This document shows, piece after piece, positions 34,241-42,809 of a stretch of 64,000 nucleotides of DNA (its first letter is position 1; every line of letters begins with the position of its first letter). The notes beneath the pieces were generated by a model that was not told the origin of the DNA, made no database searches, and saw only the letters and a list, made by a program, of their open reading frames with translations. This DNA is from Aporhodopirellula rubra (GTDB taxonomy: Bacteria > Planctomycetota > Planctomycetia > Pirellulales > Pirellulaceae): NCBI RefSeq assembly GCF_014192335.1, contig NZ_JACHXU010000006.1, positions 186,001 to 250,000 on the forward strand, written 5' to 3'. The translations under genes were made by a program, and so were the position numbers.

Positions 34241-36310
34241 TCACTCGGGATCGCTGGTCGCATCGACGGTCACCAATTCCTCCATGCCACCATCGCCAGG
34301 ATGGAACCGAGCGGCAAAGAAATCCGCGATGAGGTGTTTGCCCATCACCGAACGTGGGCCACGCCCCGACATGGAGCGATACACGACCCAATGTTCGCTG
34401 CCCACCTGAACCCGAAACCCCGCAGCGACTTCGCGAGGAATGATCGACAGTTCTTCCGCGACTGTGAGTTGACGCCAAGTGCGTTTTCGACGGAACCGTC
34501 CCGTTTGAAAATCGATCCAAACGGGTGAATAAACGGCTCCGCGACCCACCGTCGTCACGACCAAATGCTGATCATCAGACACCGTCGCCTGACAATCGGA
34601 GCGGCCGACTCGCCATTCATTCGCGGCAAGCGGCATCACAAGAGCACGGCGTTTTTTCTTGCACGTGAACAACAGCTCTCGAGTTTCCTCGTCCTCGACA
34701 ACGTCAACGCCTGGAGCGAGCGGCAAACGGCTGACGCAGAGGATCTCCGGCGCATCTTCTGCCACTCCATTCTTCTTTTTCGACGCTGAGGCCGCCGATC
34801 CACCGGCGAGCGGCAAGACCGCGTCCGAGATCATCAAACATCGGTCATCACGAACCAGCATCCATTGCCGCTGCAAGACATAATCTCCGAACGGCTGCTC
34901 GAGTTCGATCAAATGCACGTCATCATCGGTGTACTCACACGTGCATTCCCAATCACCCGTGGGCTGCAGATCGACACCGCCGACCCGCACCATGGTTTGA
35001 TGAGTTCCTTGGAAAATGGATTGTCGCCCGCCCATCATTTCGACGCGGACGTCTTCTCCGGAATAGTCGACAAAGGTTCGCCCACGCCGAACGTCCCACT
35101 CAGGCAACATCGCGAGCGTCTTGCCCGTTTCGCTGTGCCACATCGCTTCGGGGAGCGAAACCTCCCACGCCAATTGCCCGCCCGAGTGACTTTGGCCGAG
35201 CGCGGCCGCCATTGCGGGAGGCAACGTCTCTCGATCAAACTCCGACGCCGCCAACATCAATCCGTGCAGATCGGGTTCACCCAATTTTTTCTTTGCAAGA
35301 GCAGCCCGTTTTGTTTTGGCCACACCCGGCACCGCTTCTCGCACTGCGTTCATCGACGCCCCGGCGAGCGGTTGGCTCGATCGAAAATCGATCTGGCATT
35401 CGTCCGCATCGACAGTCGTTAGAGCCTGTGTGCCGTCGCACCTCGACAACGCGGCCATCCAAGTGGCGAACTCGGCTGCGATGTCACGGTTGCGTTTCTT
35501 GAATTTCGTTTTGCTGACCAAGGGCAGTAACCTGTCGCATCGTACTAACGACGCCACGATCAGTCGCAAATCGGCGGGATGGATCAGGGACCGATCGATC
35601 GACTCGGCTTCTCCTTCGATGAACGCCAACACAGCCTCGGCCGCAGGCTCAGCGAGTTTTTGGCACGACGGTAACGCCGCGAGACTCCAAGCGAGCGTCA
35701 ACCCGAGTTCGCCGGCGAGTAACAAGTGCAGAGGCGAGGTCGCGTCGGATCGCAAAGAGGCATCGGCTCGGATTTGCAACAATTGCTCGCCGCACTGCCA
35801 CCAAACCTCATGCGGCAAAATCCCACTCAATCCGGGCATCGCGGCCGCCCACATGATGGTTTCGGCGGCATCGACGGCGGACATTTCGTCATAAAAGACC
35901 CGATCGATCAACCGTTGAGCTTCCTCAACCAGCATCTCTTGCTCGGCGTCGGCGTGGTCAGCGTCGGCTAAATTGCCCCCGTTTGCGTCGCTATCAACTT
36001 GGCGGGCGAGACCACTTGCCCCCCCATCGCCTTCGATCTGCGTGGCTAACTTGGCCAGGGTTCGCTGGAGAGTCGTCGACGGCCCGCGCATTGCAGTCGA
36101 GGTGCCCCAGAGATAGAACGCCCCGTTGGCCCCGTCATCGCCATAAAGTTTGGCCGCCGATCGACCTCGCGGTGCCGCTTTGGCCAACTGGCCCCGCAGC
36201 GTCTCCCACTGGACGGATGAGAGTGGACCGCCGAAATCAGGCGTTGCTGCCGCTTTCGCTGCCTTTTTGGACCGTTTGCGTGGGGAGGGGACGGTGGAAG
36301 TCAATGTCAT
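34241..36310 (-). CDS. Conserved hypothetical protein, about 689 residues
   Basis: A large cytoplasmic-looking protein; I recognise no family. After a basic N-terminus (RKRSKKAAKAAA), residues 20 to about 350 look helical and alanine-rich. The second half (EWDVRRGRTFVDYSGEDVRV, then DWECTCEYTDDDVHLIELE and QRQWMLVRDDRCLMISDAV) looks like a beta-sandwich, loosely reminiscent of C-terminal domains of polysaccharide lyases, but no catalytic motif is evident. The ATG at 36310 (MTLTSTVPS) is preferred; one at 36328 is possible. Probably lineage-specific. Confidence 0.65.
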   Translation of the reverse strand: MTLTSTVPSPRKRSKKAAKAAATPDFGGPLSSVQWETLRGQLAKAAPRGRSAAKLYGDDGANGAFYLWGTSTAMRGPSTTLQRTLAKLATQIEGDGGASGLARQVDSDANGGNLADADHADAEQEMLVEEAQRLIDRVFYDEMSAVDAAETIMWAAAMPGLSGILPHEVWWQCGEQLLQIRADASLRSDATSPLHLLLAGELGLTLAWSLAALPSCQKLAEPAAEAVLAFIEGEAESIDRSLIHPADLRLIVASLVRCDRLLPLVSKTKFKKRNRDIAAEFATWMAALSRCDGTQALTTVDADECQIDFRSSQPLAGASMNAVREAVPGVAKTKRAALAKKKLGEPDLHGLMLAASEFDRETLPPAMAAALGQSHSGGQLAWEVSLPEAMWHSETGKTLAMLPEWDVRRGRTFVDYSGEDVRVEMMGGRQSIFQGTHQTMVRVGGVDLQPTGDWECTCEYTDDDVHLIELEQPFGDYVLQRQWMLVRDDRCLMISDAVLPLAGGSAASASKKKNGVAEDAPEILCVSRLPLAPGVDVVEDEETRELLFTCKKKRRALVMPLAANEWRVGRSDCQATVSDDQHLVVTTVGRGAVYSPVWIDFQTGRFRRKRTWRQLTVAEELSIIPREVAAGFRVQVGSEHWVVYRSMSGRGPRSVMGKHLIADFFAARFHPGDGGMEELVTVDATSDPE

Positions 36311-36445
36311 GGACCGATAAGCGAACAACAGGGATACTGAACCGGTCAGGCAGTTTAACCAGACCGCCGGGCCAAGGAAGACGTATCAATTAAGCTTCGT
36401 TTTCGCCGGTCGCCCTGCATTCATTCCCCATACCGATTTCTCGCT

Positions 36446-37756
36446 ATGAAATCCCTATTAACGTTTCCACTTTCTCTCGTGCTGGTGCTCGGACTGATCT
36501 CTTCGGGCTGCAGTCGCAAACCTGTCGAGCAGGAACACCCGGCACCTCGGACGATGGAAGCCTCCGACGCAGCTCCGGCCGCCCTCGATGCGAGCGACGC
36601 AGAACCTCAGGCAGACCTCGACTCGGCCACCACCGGATCTGACACCGCTCAAACGCCAGCGAATGAAACCACCACGGAGGAACAACCGGCTGCAGAAAGC
36701 ACCGCTGCCCAAGACGCGAGCGGCGAGACCTCTTCGTCCTCAACGACTCTCGACGACACACCCAAACGCATGCTCCCAAACGCGGCAACCGATTCGACAA
36801 CGCAATCGACAGCCAACGGCGACTCGCCCAAAGAAGACGACGCGGCCATGGCCGATGATGAGTCTCCTGACGTCGGGGAGGGACTCGACGACGACGATGA
36901 CTATGAAATTGATCCGGAAATTTTGGCACACATCGAAGCCCAGCGAGCAGCGCTAAGACGGATCGCCGACACCTACGCCCCGCCTCCCGGCGCGAAACAA
37001 CTCGGCCAACAACCGGATCTGTGGGTCGATCTGAAAGCCAAACGCGTCTACATCGACGGCTACGTCACAATGACGCGTGGCCCGCTCGAAATGCTGGCCT
37101 GTCCGGTCGGCACAAAAGAGCATGAGTCCGTGATCGCCGTGTTTGCCAAGAGCAGCGAAGTTCACGCAGCCTTATTGGCGATTGGGGCGCAGAGCGGTAC
37201 ACCGGTGCGATGGGATCCCGAATTCCTTCCGCCCACCGGACAAACCATTTCGGTGTGGGTCATGTGGCGAAAACCAGTGCAAACCGATGCACCGGAAAAC
37301 TCAGATCCAAACGCAGAGGACAGCGATACGGAGGCTCCCTCCGTCGCCGAACGTTTTATCCCCAGCGATCAGTTCTCCGTTGCCGATGCCCGAACATGGG
37401 TGCGAAACATGGAGTCGAAGAAAGAACTGGCCGAACCGTGGGTCTTCGCGGGCAGCGGTTTCTGGTCCGATCCCGAAGACGGTACCGAACATTACTCGGC
37501 CAATGCAGGCGACATGATCTGCGTCTCCAACTTCTCAACCGCAATGCTCGATGTGCCGTTCAACAGCAGTGCCGATGCCGGCAACTTGATGTTTGAACCC
37601 TTTACCGAGCGACTCCCACAACGGGGAACGCCGGTTCGATTGGTGTTGGTCCCGCAGCCGATTCCGAGCGACACACCGCAACCCGAACCGGCCGTCGATC
37701 CGGCCGCGCCCCCCGAAGCGTCGCAACTGCCGATTCCTCAACGGGACGAACCATGA
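36446..37756 (+). CDS. Acidic lipoprotein with YdjY-like domain
   Basis: 436 residues. The signal peptide ends at a lipobox-like site with Cys22 (GLISSGC). Residues 30-170 are a low-complexity acidic/serine/threonine-rich stretch. The C-terminal 250 residues begin DLWVDLKAKRVYIDGYVTM and continue with the CPVGTKEHESV segment, the pattern of the planctomycete YdjY domain. It is probably an envelope lipoprotein of unknown function. Its stop overlaps the next gene's ATG by four bases, coupling it to a dehydrogenase, an unexpected pairing. Confidence 0.75.
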   Translation: MKSLLTFPLSLVLVLGLISSGCSRKPVEQEHPAPRTMEASDAAPAALDASDAEPQADLDSATTGSDTAQTPANETTTEEQPAAESTAAQDASGETSSSSTTLDDTPKRMLPNAATDSTTQSTANGDSPKEDDAAMADDESPDVGEGLDDDDDYEIDPEILAHIEAQRAALRRIADTYAPPPGAKQLGQQPDLWVDLKAKRVYIDGYVTMTRGPLEMLACPVGTKEHESVIAVFAKSSEVHAALLAIGAQSGTPVRWDPEFLPPTGQTISVWVMWRKPVQTDAPENSDPNAEDSDTEAPSVAERFIPSDQFSVADARTWVRNMESKKELAEPWVFAGSGFWSDPEDGTEHYSANAGDMICVSNFSTAMLDVPFNSSADAGNLMFEPFTERLPQRGTPVRLVLVPQPIPSDTPQPEPAVDPAAPPEASQLPIPQRDEP

Positions 37757-39060
37757 TCAACGGCGGTGAACCGAAACCATCTCACTCGCCACCTCAAATC
37801 TTGCTGGTCGGGGCCGGTGTTGTTGGACGCGCCATCGCGGTCGACCACCTGAAGTCGGGCATCGAAGTTTGGATGGCCGACCAGGACGAGGAGATCCTGC
37901 GGCGCAGTTGCGATCTTGTGTTACGGCAGAGTGATGGCGTTGCCGATTCGGCGTCTCCCTGGGGCGCACGCATCCCTTTGCCCATTGTTCACTTTTCCCC
38001 CGCGTCGCCGGCTCCCGCAATTTCGGGCCGATCCGATGCGAGCGACGAAAACGAAGCCGATTCGATTGACAAACTTGCGATTGGCCGAGATCCCGTACCC
38101 CAATGGCTGTTGATCGAATCGATCGCCGAACGACTCGACATCAAACAGTCCTTCTTCGCCGAAGCCGAAGGTTGGTTCGATCGCCAGGCAATCTTAACGA
38201 CCAACACCTCGACGCTGCCGATCGCATCGATCGCCGCCAAACTGCGGTCCCCCGAGCGACTCTGCGGGCTGCATTTCTTCATGCCGGTCAGCGACCGACC
38301 TGCCGCAGAGATCATTCCTCATGCTTTCACGAATAGCGACGAGGGCGTATCCAGCCCCACAGACCCTGACGTGGTCGAAACGTGTTGTCGCCATGCGATC
38401 GCCCTGGACAAAAAACCACTGAGAGTCCGCGACGCACCGGGATTTGTCGTCAACCGATTGCTGGCCCCTTATCTCAATCTGGCAACCGACCTGCTGTGCG
38501 GGGGCATCGACGCGGAATCGATTCGCCGAGCCGCGATCGATTACGGGATGCCGATTTCGCCGCTCGAACTGGTCGACTTAATCGGTACACGCACGGCGTT
38601 TGACGGTGGCCGAATCGTCTGGAGTGCGTTTCCCGGACGAATGGACCCATCCCCGTTGCTGCCGGCACTGGTCAAACGCAAACGGGCGGGAGTCGCATCC
38701 AACGAAGGGTTCTACGCCTACGACAGTGACGGCAATCGCGTCGGAAACGACCTGGCACCGATCGCGATGGAACTCGCTGAAAAATATAGACATGACTCCT
38801 TCGTGAATTTTCCCCACTGCAATGAGGATCGGATTAATCTTCTCACGGAATTGTTTGCTGCGGCCATTCGTTTGGAAGCGATCGCGATCGAACGGGATGG
38901 TGTGGCCGACGCAGAAACCATTGATGCCGCGATCAAAGGCGGCCTGGGATGGAACGCCCACGACGGCTCGAAGGGCCCCGTGGACGGACTCTCACCTGAA
39001 CGTGTAAAAGAGCTTGCGGCCCAGTTCCCGAAACTTAAATCGATCCAGCCACTGGATTAA
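37753..39060 (+). CDS. 3-hydroxyacyl-CoA dehydrogenase-like protein
   Basis: 435 residues. The NAD-binding motif GAGVVGRAIAVDHLKSG lies near the N-terminus; the catalytic-type histidine is in the segment LCGLHFFMPVSDRPAAEI, matching the conserved GxHFFNPV motif. Two C-terminal 3-HCDH helical domains follow (RDAPGFVVNRLLAPYLN). It resembles the dehydrogenase portion of FadB/FadJ without the hydratase part. It overlaps the upstream lipoprotein gene by four bases. Likely role: NAD-dependent step of fatty-acid oxidation or a related hydroxyacyl-CoA oxidation. Confidence 0.88.
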   Translation: MINGGEPKPSHSPPQILLVGAGVVGRAIAVDHLKSGIEVWMADQDEEILRRSCDLVLRQSDGVADSASPWGARIPLPIVHFSPASPAPAISGRSDASDENEADSIDKLAIGRDPVPQWLLIESIAERLDIKQSFFAEAEGWFDRQAILTTNTSTLPIASIAAKLRSPERLCGLHFFMPVSDRPAAEIIPHAFTNSDEGVSSPTDPDVVETCCRHAIALDKKPLRVRDAPGFVVNRLLAPYLNLATDLLCGGIDAESIRRAAIDYGMPISPLELVDLIGTRTAFDGGRIVWSAFPGRMDPSPLLPALVKRKRAGVASNEGFYAYDSDGNRVGNDLAPIAMELAEKYRHDSFVNFPHCNEDRINLLTELFAAAIRLEAIAIERDGVADAETIDAAIKGGLGWNAHDGSKGPVDGLSPERVKELAAQFPKLKSIQPLD

Positions 39061-39063
39061 TCC

Positions 39064-40545
39064 ATGCCCGATATTCATCGCCGTTTCACGAAGAGATGCT
39101 TCCCCACGGCCATGCTTTCTCCTCTGCACCCCCAACCGACGTGGCGACTCGGCACGCCCATCCGCTGCGGTTTGCTACTCGGAATGGTCGCATTGATTGG
39201 CACCGGTGTCTTGCTGTTCTCTGGCGCACTGTTTTGCATGAGTGTTGCCGCGCAGGACACGCCCGGCCATAACGCCGCGACCGAGTCCGCAACACCTGAC
39301 AGGAAAACTACCGCCCCCACGGTTGAACGCACCGCGGTTGAAACGACAGAGCCTGAAACAACCACGGCTGAGACTGAATCGACTGCGACGATCGCGACGG
39401 CCTCGAATAAAAAGGGTGACACCCATGTTGTGCTCGACGGATGCGACGGCCGTGAACTCTCGGTGCGAACATTTGACCCGACGTCTCAACTGAAGGTTTC
39501 GACCACGCCACTGACCCACGCACGCTTTCCCGTCGTGGACGTGCATACTCACCTGTTCTATCGGTTGCGGCACAACGACGAGGCTCTCGACGACCTCGTC
39601 GCGATGATGGATCGCAACCGCATTGCAATTTGCGCGTCACTCGACGGAAAACTCGGCAGCCAACTCGACGAGCATCTCGAACACCTCTGGGCCCGATACC
39701 GCGATCGGTTCATCGTTTACGCGAACGTGGATTGGCAAGGTGACGGCGTGACGGACGATCCGGCAACCTGGGCATGTCACCGCAAAGGCTTTGCCGATCG
39801 CACCGCCAAAGAACTCAAAGCAGCCGTGGCGCAAGGTGTTTCAGGCCTAAAGATCTTCAAACGTTTTGGCCTGGGATACCGGAACCCGGACGGGTCGCTC
39901 ATCAAGATCGACGACCCACGGTGGGACCCGATTTGGGAAGCGTGTGGAGAATTGGGCATTCCTGTGATCATCCACACCGCCGACCCGGCTGCTTTCTTCG
40001 AACCGATCGATGCGTCGAACGAACGGTGGGAAGAGTTGTCCCGTCACCCCGACTGGAGCTTTTACGGTGACGAATACCCTTCCCGTGAAGAACTGCTGCA
40101 GGCGCGCAATCGAGTGATCGCGCGGCACCGAAAGACACAATTTATCGGGGCCCACATCGCGAATAACTCCGAAGACCTTCGCACCGTCGCGATGTGGCTC
40201 GACCAGTATCCGAATTTGTGGATCGAACCCGCGTCGCGGATCAGTGAACTCGGCCGGCAACCCTACACGGCACGCGATTTTATCATTCGTTATGCCGACC
40301 GCATGCTGTTCGGAACCGATGGTCCGTGGCCGGAAAAACGCATGCATTTGTACTGGCGTTTTTTCGAAACCCGCGACGAGTACTTCCACTACAGCGAGAA
40401 GTCCCCGCCTCCACAGGGTCTATGGCAGATCTACGGCATCCATTTACCCGACGACGTTCTCAAGAAGATCTATTTCGAGAACGCCCAACGGCTGATCCCG
40501 GGCGTGAAGTGGCGGATCGAGAAATTCAACGAGCTGTCGCGATAA
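39064..40545 (+). CDS. Exported amidohydrolase (amidohydrolase-2/LigW type)
   Basis: 493 residues. A hydrophobic segment at about residues 35-60 (MVALIGTGVLLFSGALFCMS) forms a signal anchor, followed by a Thr/Glu-rich linker and a TIM-barrel. Metal-site features are VVDVHTHLF (HxH), HTADPAAFF, FIGAHIANN and the terminal GTDGPWPE aspartate. The family hydrolyses or decarboxylates ring carboxylates and amides; the substrate cannot be told. It starts three bases after the dehydrogenase stop, so all three genes from 36446 probably form one operon. It ends four bases from the convergent gene. Confidence 0.82.
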   Translation: MPDIHRRFTKRCFPTAMLSPLHPQPTWRLGTPIRCGLLLGMVALIGTGVLLFSGALFCMSVAAQDTPGHNAATESATPDRKTTAPTVERTAVETTEPETTTAETESTATIATASNKKGDTHVVLDGCDGRELSVRTFDPTSQLKVSTTPLTHARFPVVDVHTHLFYRLRHNDEALDDLVAMMDRNRIAICASLDGKLGSQLDEHLEHLWARYRDRFIVYANVDWQGDGVTDDPATWACHRKGFADRTAKELKAAVAQGVSGLKIFKRFGLGYRNPDGSLIKIDDPRWDPIWEACGELGIPVIIHTADPAAFFEPIDASNERWEELSRHPDWSFYGDEYPSREELLQARNRVIARHRKTQFIGAHIANNSEDLRTVAMWLDQYPNLWIEPASRISELGRQPYTARDFIIRYADRMLFGTDGPWPEKRMHLYWRFFETRDEYFHYSEKSPPPQGLWQIYGIHLPDDVLKKIYFENAQRLIPGVKWRIEKFNELSR

Positions 40546-40549
40546 CAGT

Positions 40550-41200
40550 TCAATCGCGTCGGTCGTAGCGTTTCTGTTTGACACGCATCAGCAATCCGAT
40601 CTGATGCTTCAGCGCCGGACGCACGCGTTCGTTAACCTCCACGCGTCGCGATTGATCCGCGGGACCGACGACACCGTGGTTCAGTTCAATGTCCACTTGC
40701 GCGGTTTCAAACCGCTGCAGCGAAGGATCCGAAAACTCCAACCGCACGCACTGTGCGTCATTGGTGTCCGCACAAAAGTCATCAACGCCGGTGTCCGATT
40801 GAGTCGACCATTCGTAATGCCGCTCGTCGAGCAAGGCGCGGCGCAGGTGCCCGAGTCCTGGAAAGGCGGTTAATTCGACAGGATCAAAATCGGATCCTTC
40901 ACGAGGCAACAACATGACGTGGTCCCCGAGCTGTATCGCGGTGATCGTCTCAGGCCCCCAAAAACGAGTCGTCTCCTCTAGCCGGGTTCGCCGGACATAG
41001 ATGCTCGACAGCGCAAACACGGCCCCGCCGATGATGATCGCGAACATCGACGCCCACGCCTTCCAACCGAAATGGGCGCGAGGGTCGTTGTACTTGTCCG
41101 CATGAAGATCCCCGGCCGTGGAACGTTCGGCCAAACCTTCCGAGTAGTTTTCAGGTGCGGATGGGATCGTGGAGGTGGAGGATGCGTCAGACAATGTCAA
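40550..41200 (-). CDS. Hypothetical single-pass membrane protein
   Basis: 216 residues. A polar N-terminus is followed by one hydrophobic helix (WASMFAIIIGGAVFALSSIYV, about residues 48-68) and an acidic extracytoplasmic domain with two cysteines that could form a disulfide (FCADTNDAQC). No family is recognised. It converges with the amidohydrolase gene, separated by only four bases, so transcription of the two may interfere. Confidence 0.65.
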   Translation of the reverse strand: MTLSDASSTSTIPSAPENYSEGLAERSTAGDLHADKYNDPRAHFGWKAWASMFAIIIGGAVFALSSIYVRRTRLEETTRFWGPETITAIQLGDHVMLLPREGSDFDPVELTAFPGLGHLRRALLDERHYEWSTQSDTGVDDFCADTNDAQCVRLEFSDPSLQRFETAQVDIELNHGVVGPADQSRRVEVNERVRPALKHQIGLLMRVKQKRYDRRD

Positions 41201-41321
41201 ATCCGATTGGACGGTTGAGAGATTCGGTCGTATCGCTAGAAACCCGCGACACCGGTTAGGATAGGTCGCGACCGATTCACGGATCGCCTACTTCCACCCT
41301 TTCCGTTTTAGCATACCAGCC

Positions 41322-42473
41322 GTGCCAATCCCTCCCCGCCCTGATTCGACATCCAATCCGCCCGCCGACACCTCCGTCATCACCGTTGAGCTGGGCGACC
41401 GTGCCTATCCGATCGCGATCAAAAGCGGCGAAACCGGCCTCGCTGATCCATCCGGATTTGCGAGCCACTTCCTCGACGCGGTCGGCGATTGCACTCACGC
41501 GATTGTCGTCCAGGACGTGGCGATCGCCGATTCCGCGGGCTCGATGATCACTCAATCTCTCAAATCGAGCCCACTGCGATTGAGCGTGATCCAAATCGCG
41601 TCGGGTGAAACAAGCAAATCGACGGACCGAATCGCCCAGCTATGGAATGAAATGCTGGACACTGCGGCAGACCGTCGCAGCGTTGTGATTGCGGTCGGTG
41701 GAGGGGTGATCGGCGATCTAGCCGGGTTCGCAGCGGCGACTTTCACCCGCGGCCTTCGACTTGTGCAAGTTCCGACGACCTTGCTCGCGATGGTCGACAG
41801 CAGCGTGGGAGGAAAAACAGGCATCAACCTCCCGGGCGGCAAAAACCTCGTCGGCTCGTTCTGGCAGCCTCACATGGTTTGGATTGACACCGATTTCCTC
41901 AGCACGTTGCCCGAACGCGAATACATCAGCGGCCTCGCCGAGGTGATCAAATACGGCGTGATCGAGGACGCCGATTTCTTTGAATATTTGGAAGCAAACA
42001 TCGCCGCCATCTTGCAACGTGAACCGGAACCGACCCGCACGGCGATCGCAAAGAGCTGCGAGTCCAAAGCCCGCGTGGTTGCCGACGACGAACGAGAAAC
42101 AACGGGACGTCGCGCGATCCTCAACTACGGTCACACGTTTGCGCACGCGGTGGAGTCGACGGCGGGCTATGGCGTGATGCTGCACGGTGAAGCGGTCTCG
42201 ATCGGAATGCAAATGGCAGCGGAACTCAGCGTGAGCCTGGGCCGCTGCGACCGCGAATTGCTCGAACGCCAAACCGCGTTGCTCGCCGCCGCCGGGCTAC
42301 CGCTGACGTGGGAAGACGCTGACGTCAATGACATGATTGCGGTCATGGCACGCGATAAAAAAGTCGCTCACGGGAAATTGCGATTCGTGCTTCCCGACCG
42401 GATCGGAAACGTCGAACTCGTCGGAGACGTTCCCGCCGATGAAGTCGCCGCGGCGATCCGAGCGTGTCGCTAA
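41322..42473 (+). CDS. aroB: 3-dehydroquinate synthase
   Basis: 383 residues from a GTG start. Catalyses NAD-dependent conversion of DAHP to 3-dehydroquinate, step two of the shikimate pathway. The NAD-binding motif VVIAVGGGVIGDLAGF and the substrate-binding VPTTLLAMVDSSVGGKTG, LAEVIKYG and ILNYGHTFAHAVE, with the zinc ligands Glu/His/His, are all present. Length is normal for AroB. It is separated from both neighbours by more than 100 bases and likely has its own promoter. Confidence 0.96.
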   Translation: MPIPPRPDSTSNPPADTSVITVELGDRAYPIAIKSGETGLADPSGFASHFLDAVGDCTHAIVVQDVAIADSAGSMITQSLKSSPLRLSVIQIASGETSKSTDRIAQLWNEMLDTAADRRSVVIAVGGGVIGDLAGFAAATFTRGLRLVQVPTTLLAMVDSSVGGKTGINLPGGKNLVGSFWQPHMVWIDTDFLSTLPEREYISGLAEVIKYGVIEDADFFEYLEANIAAILQREPEPTRTAIAKSCESKARVVADDERETTGRRAILNYGHTFAHAVESTAGYGVMLHGEAVSIGMQMAAELSVSLGRCDRELLERQTALLAAAGLPLTWEDADVNDMIAVMARDKKVAHGKLRFVLPDRIGNVELVGDVPADEVAAAIRACR

Positions 42474-42809
42474 CGCGTTCGCCAACATGCATCTGCTCCT
42501 TTTTCGGAGTCCTCTGAAATCCCGAAATCATTGAATGGGTGAGACAGGTGACGGGCGACAGGGCAGGGCAGGGCGGCGACGCAAGGCAGGCAATCTTGCG
42601 AGGATGCGAGTGTCCAGCGCAAATAAACGAACGGTTACCGATGGGTCCCAAAACGGTGAAACGGTAGGAAGCGACGACGGATCTTGGAGAACTGATCTTG
42701 TCGCCACGCTAGTTTTCTAGCTATCGCTGACTTCATAGCCTCGGCTTTGCCCCGGCTAGAGAATTTGCTCCTTGAACCGTTTCTTACCCGTCACAACGGA
42801 AGCCGCACG
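42474..42809. other. Intergenic region with GGGCAGGGC run
   Basis: 336 bases between aroB and the SH3-like protein gene. It holds gggcagggcagggcggcg near 42.56 kb, resembling the spacer at 28.4 kb, and a small ctag-tttt-ctag palindrome near 42710. No gene or clear promoter is seen. Confidence 0.4.
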
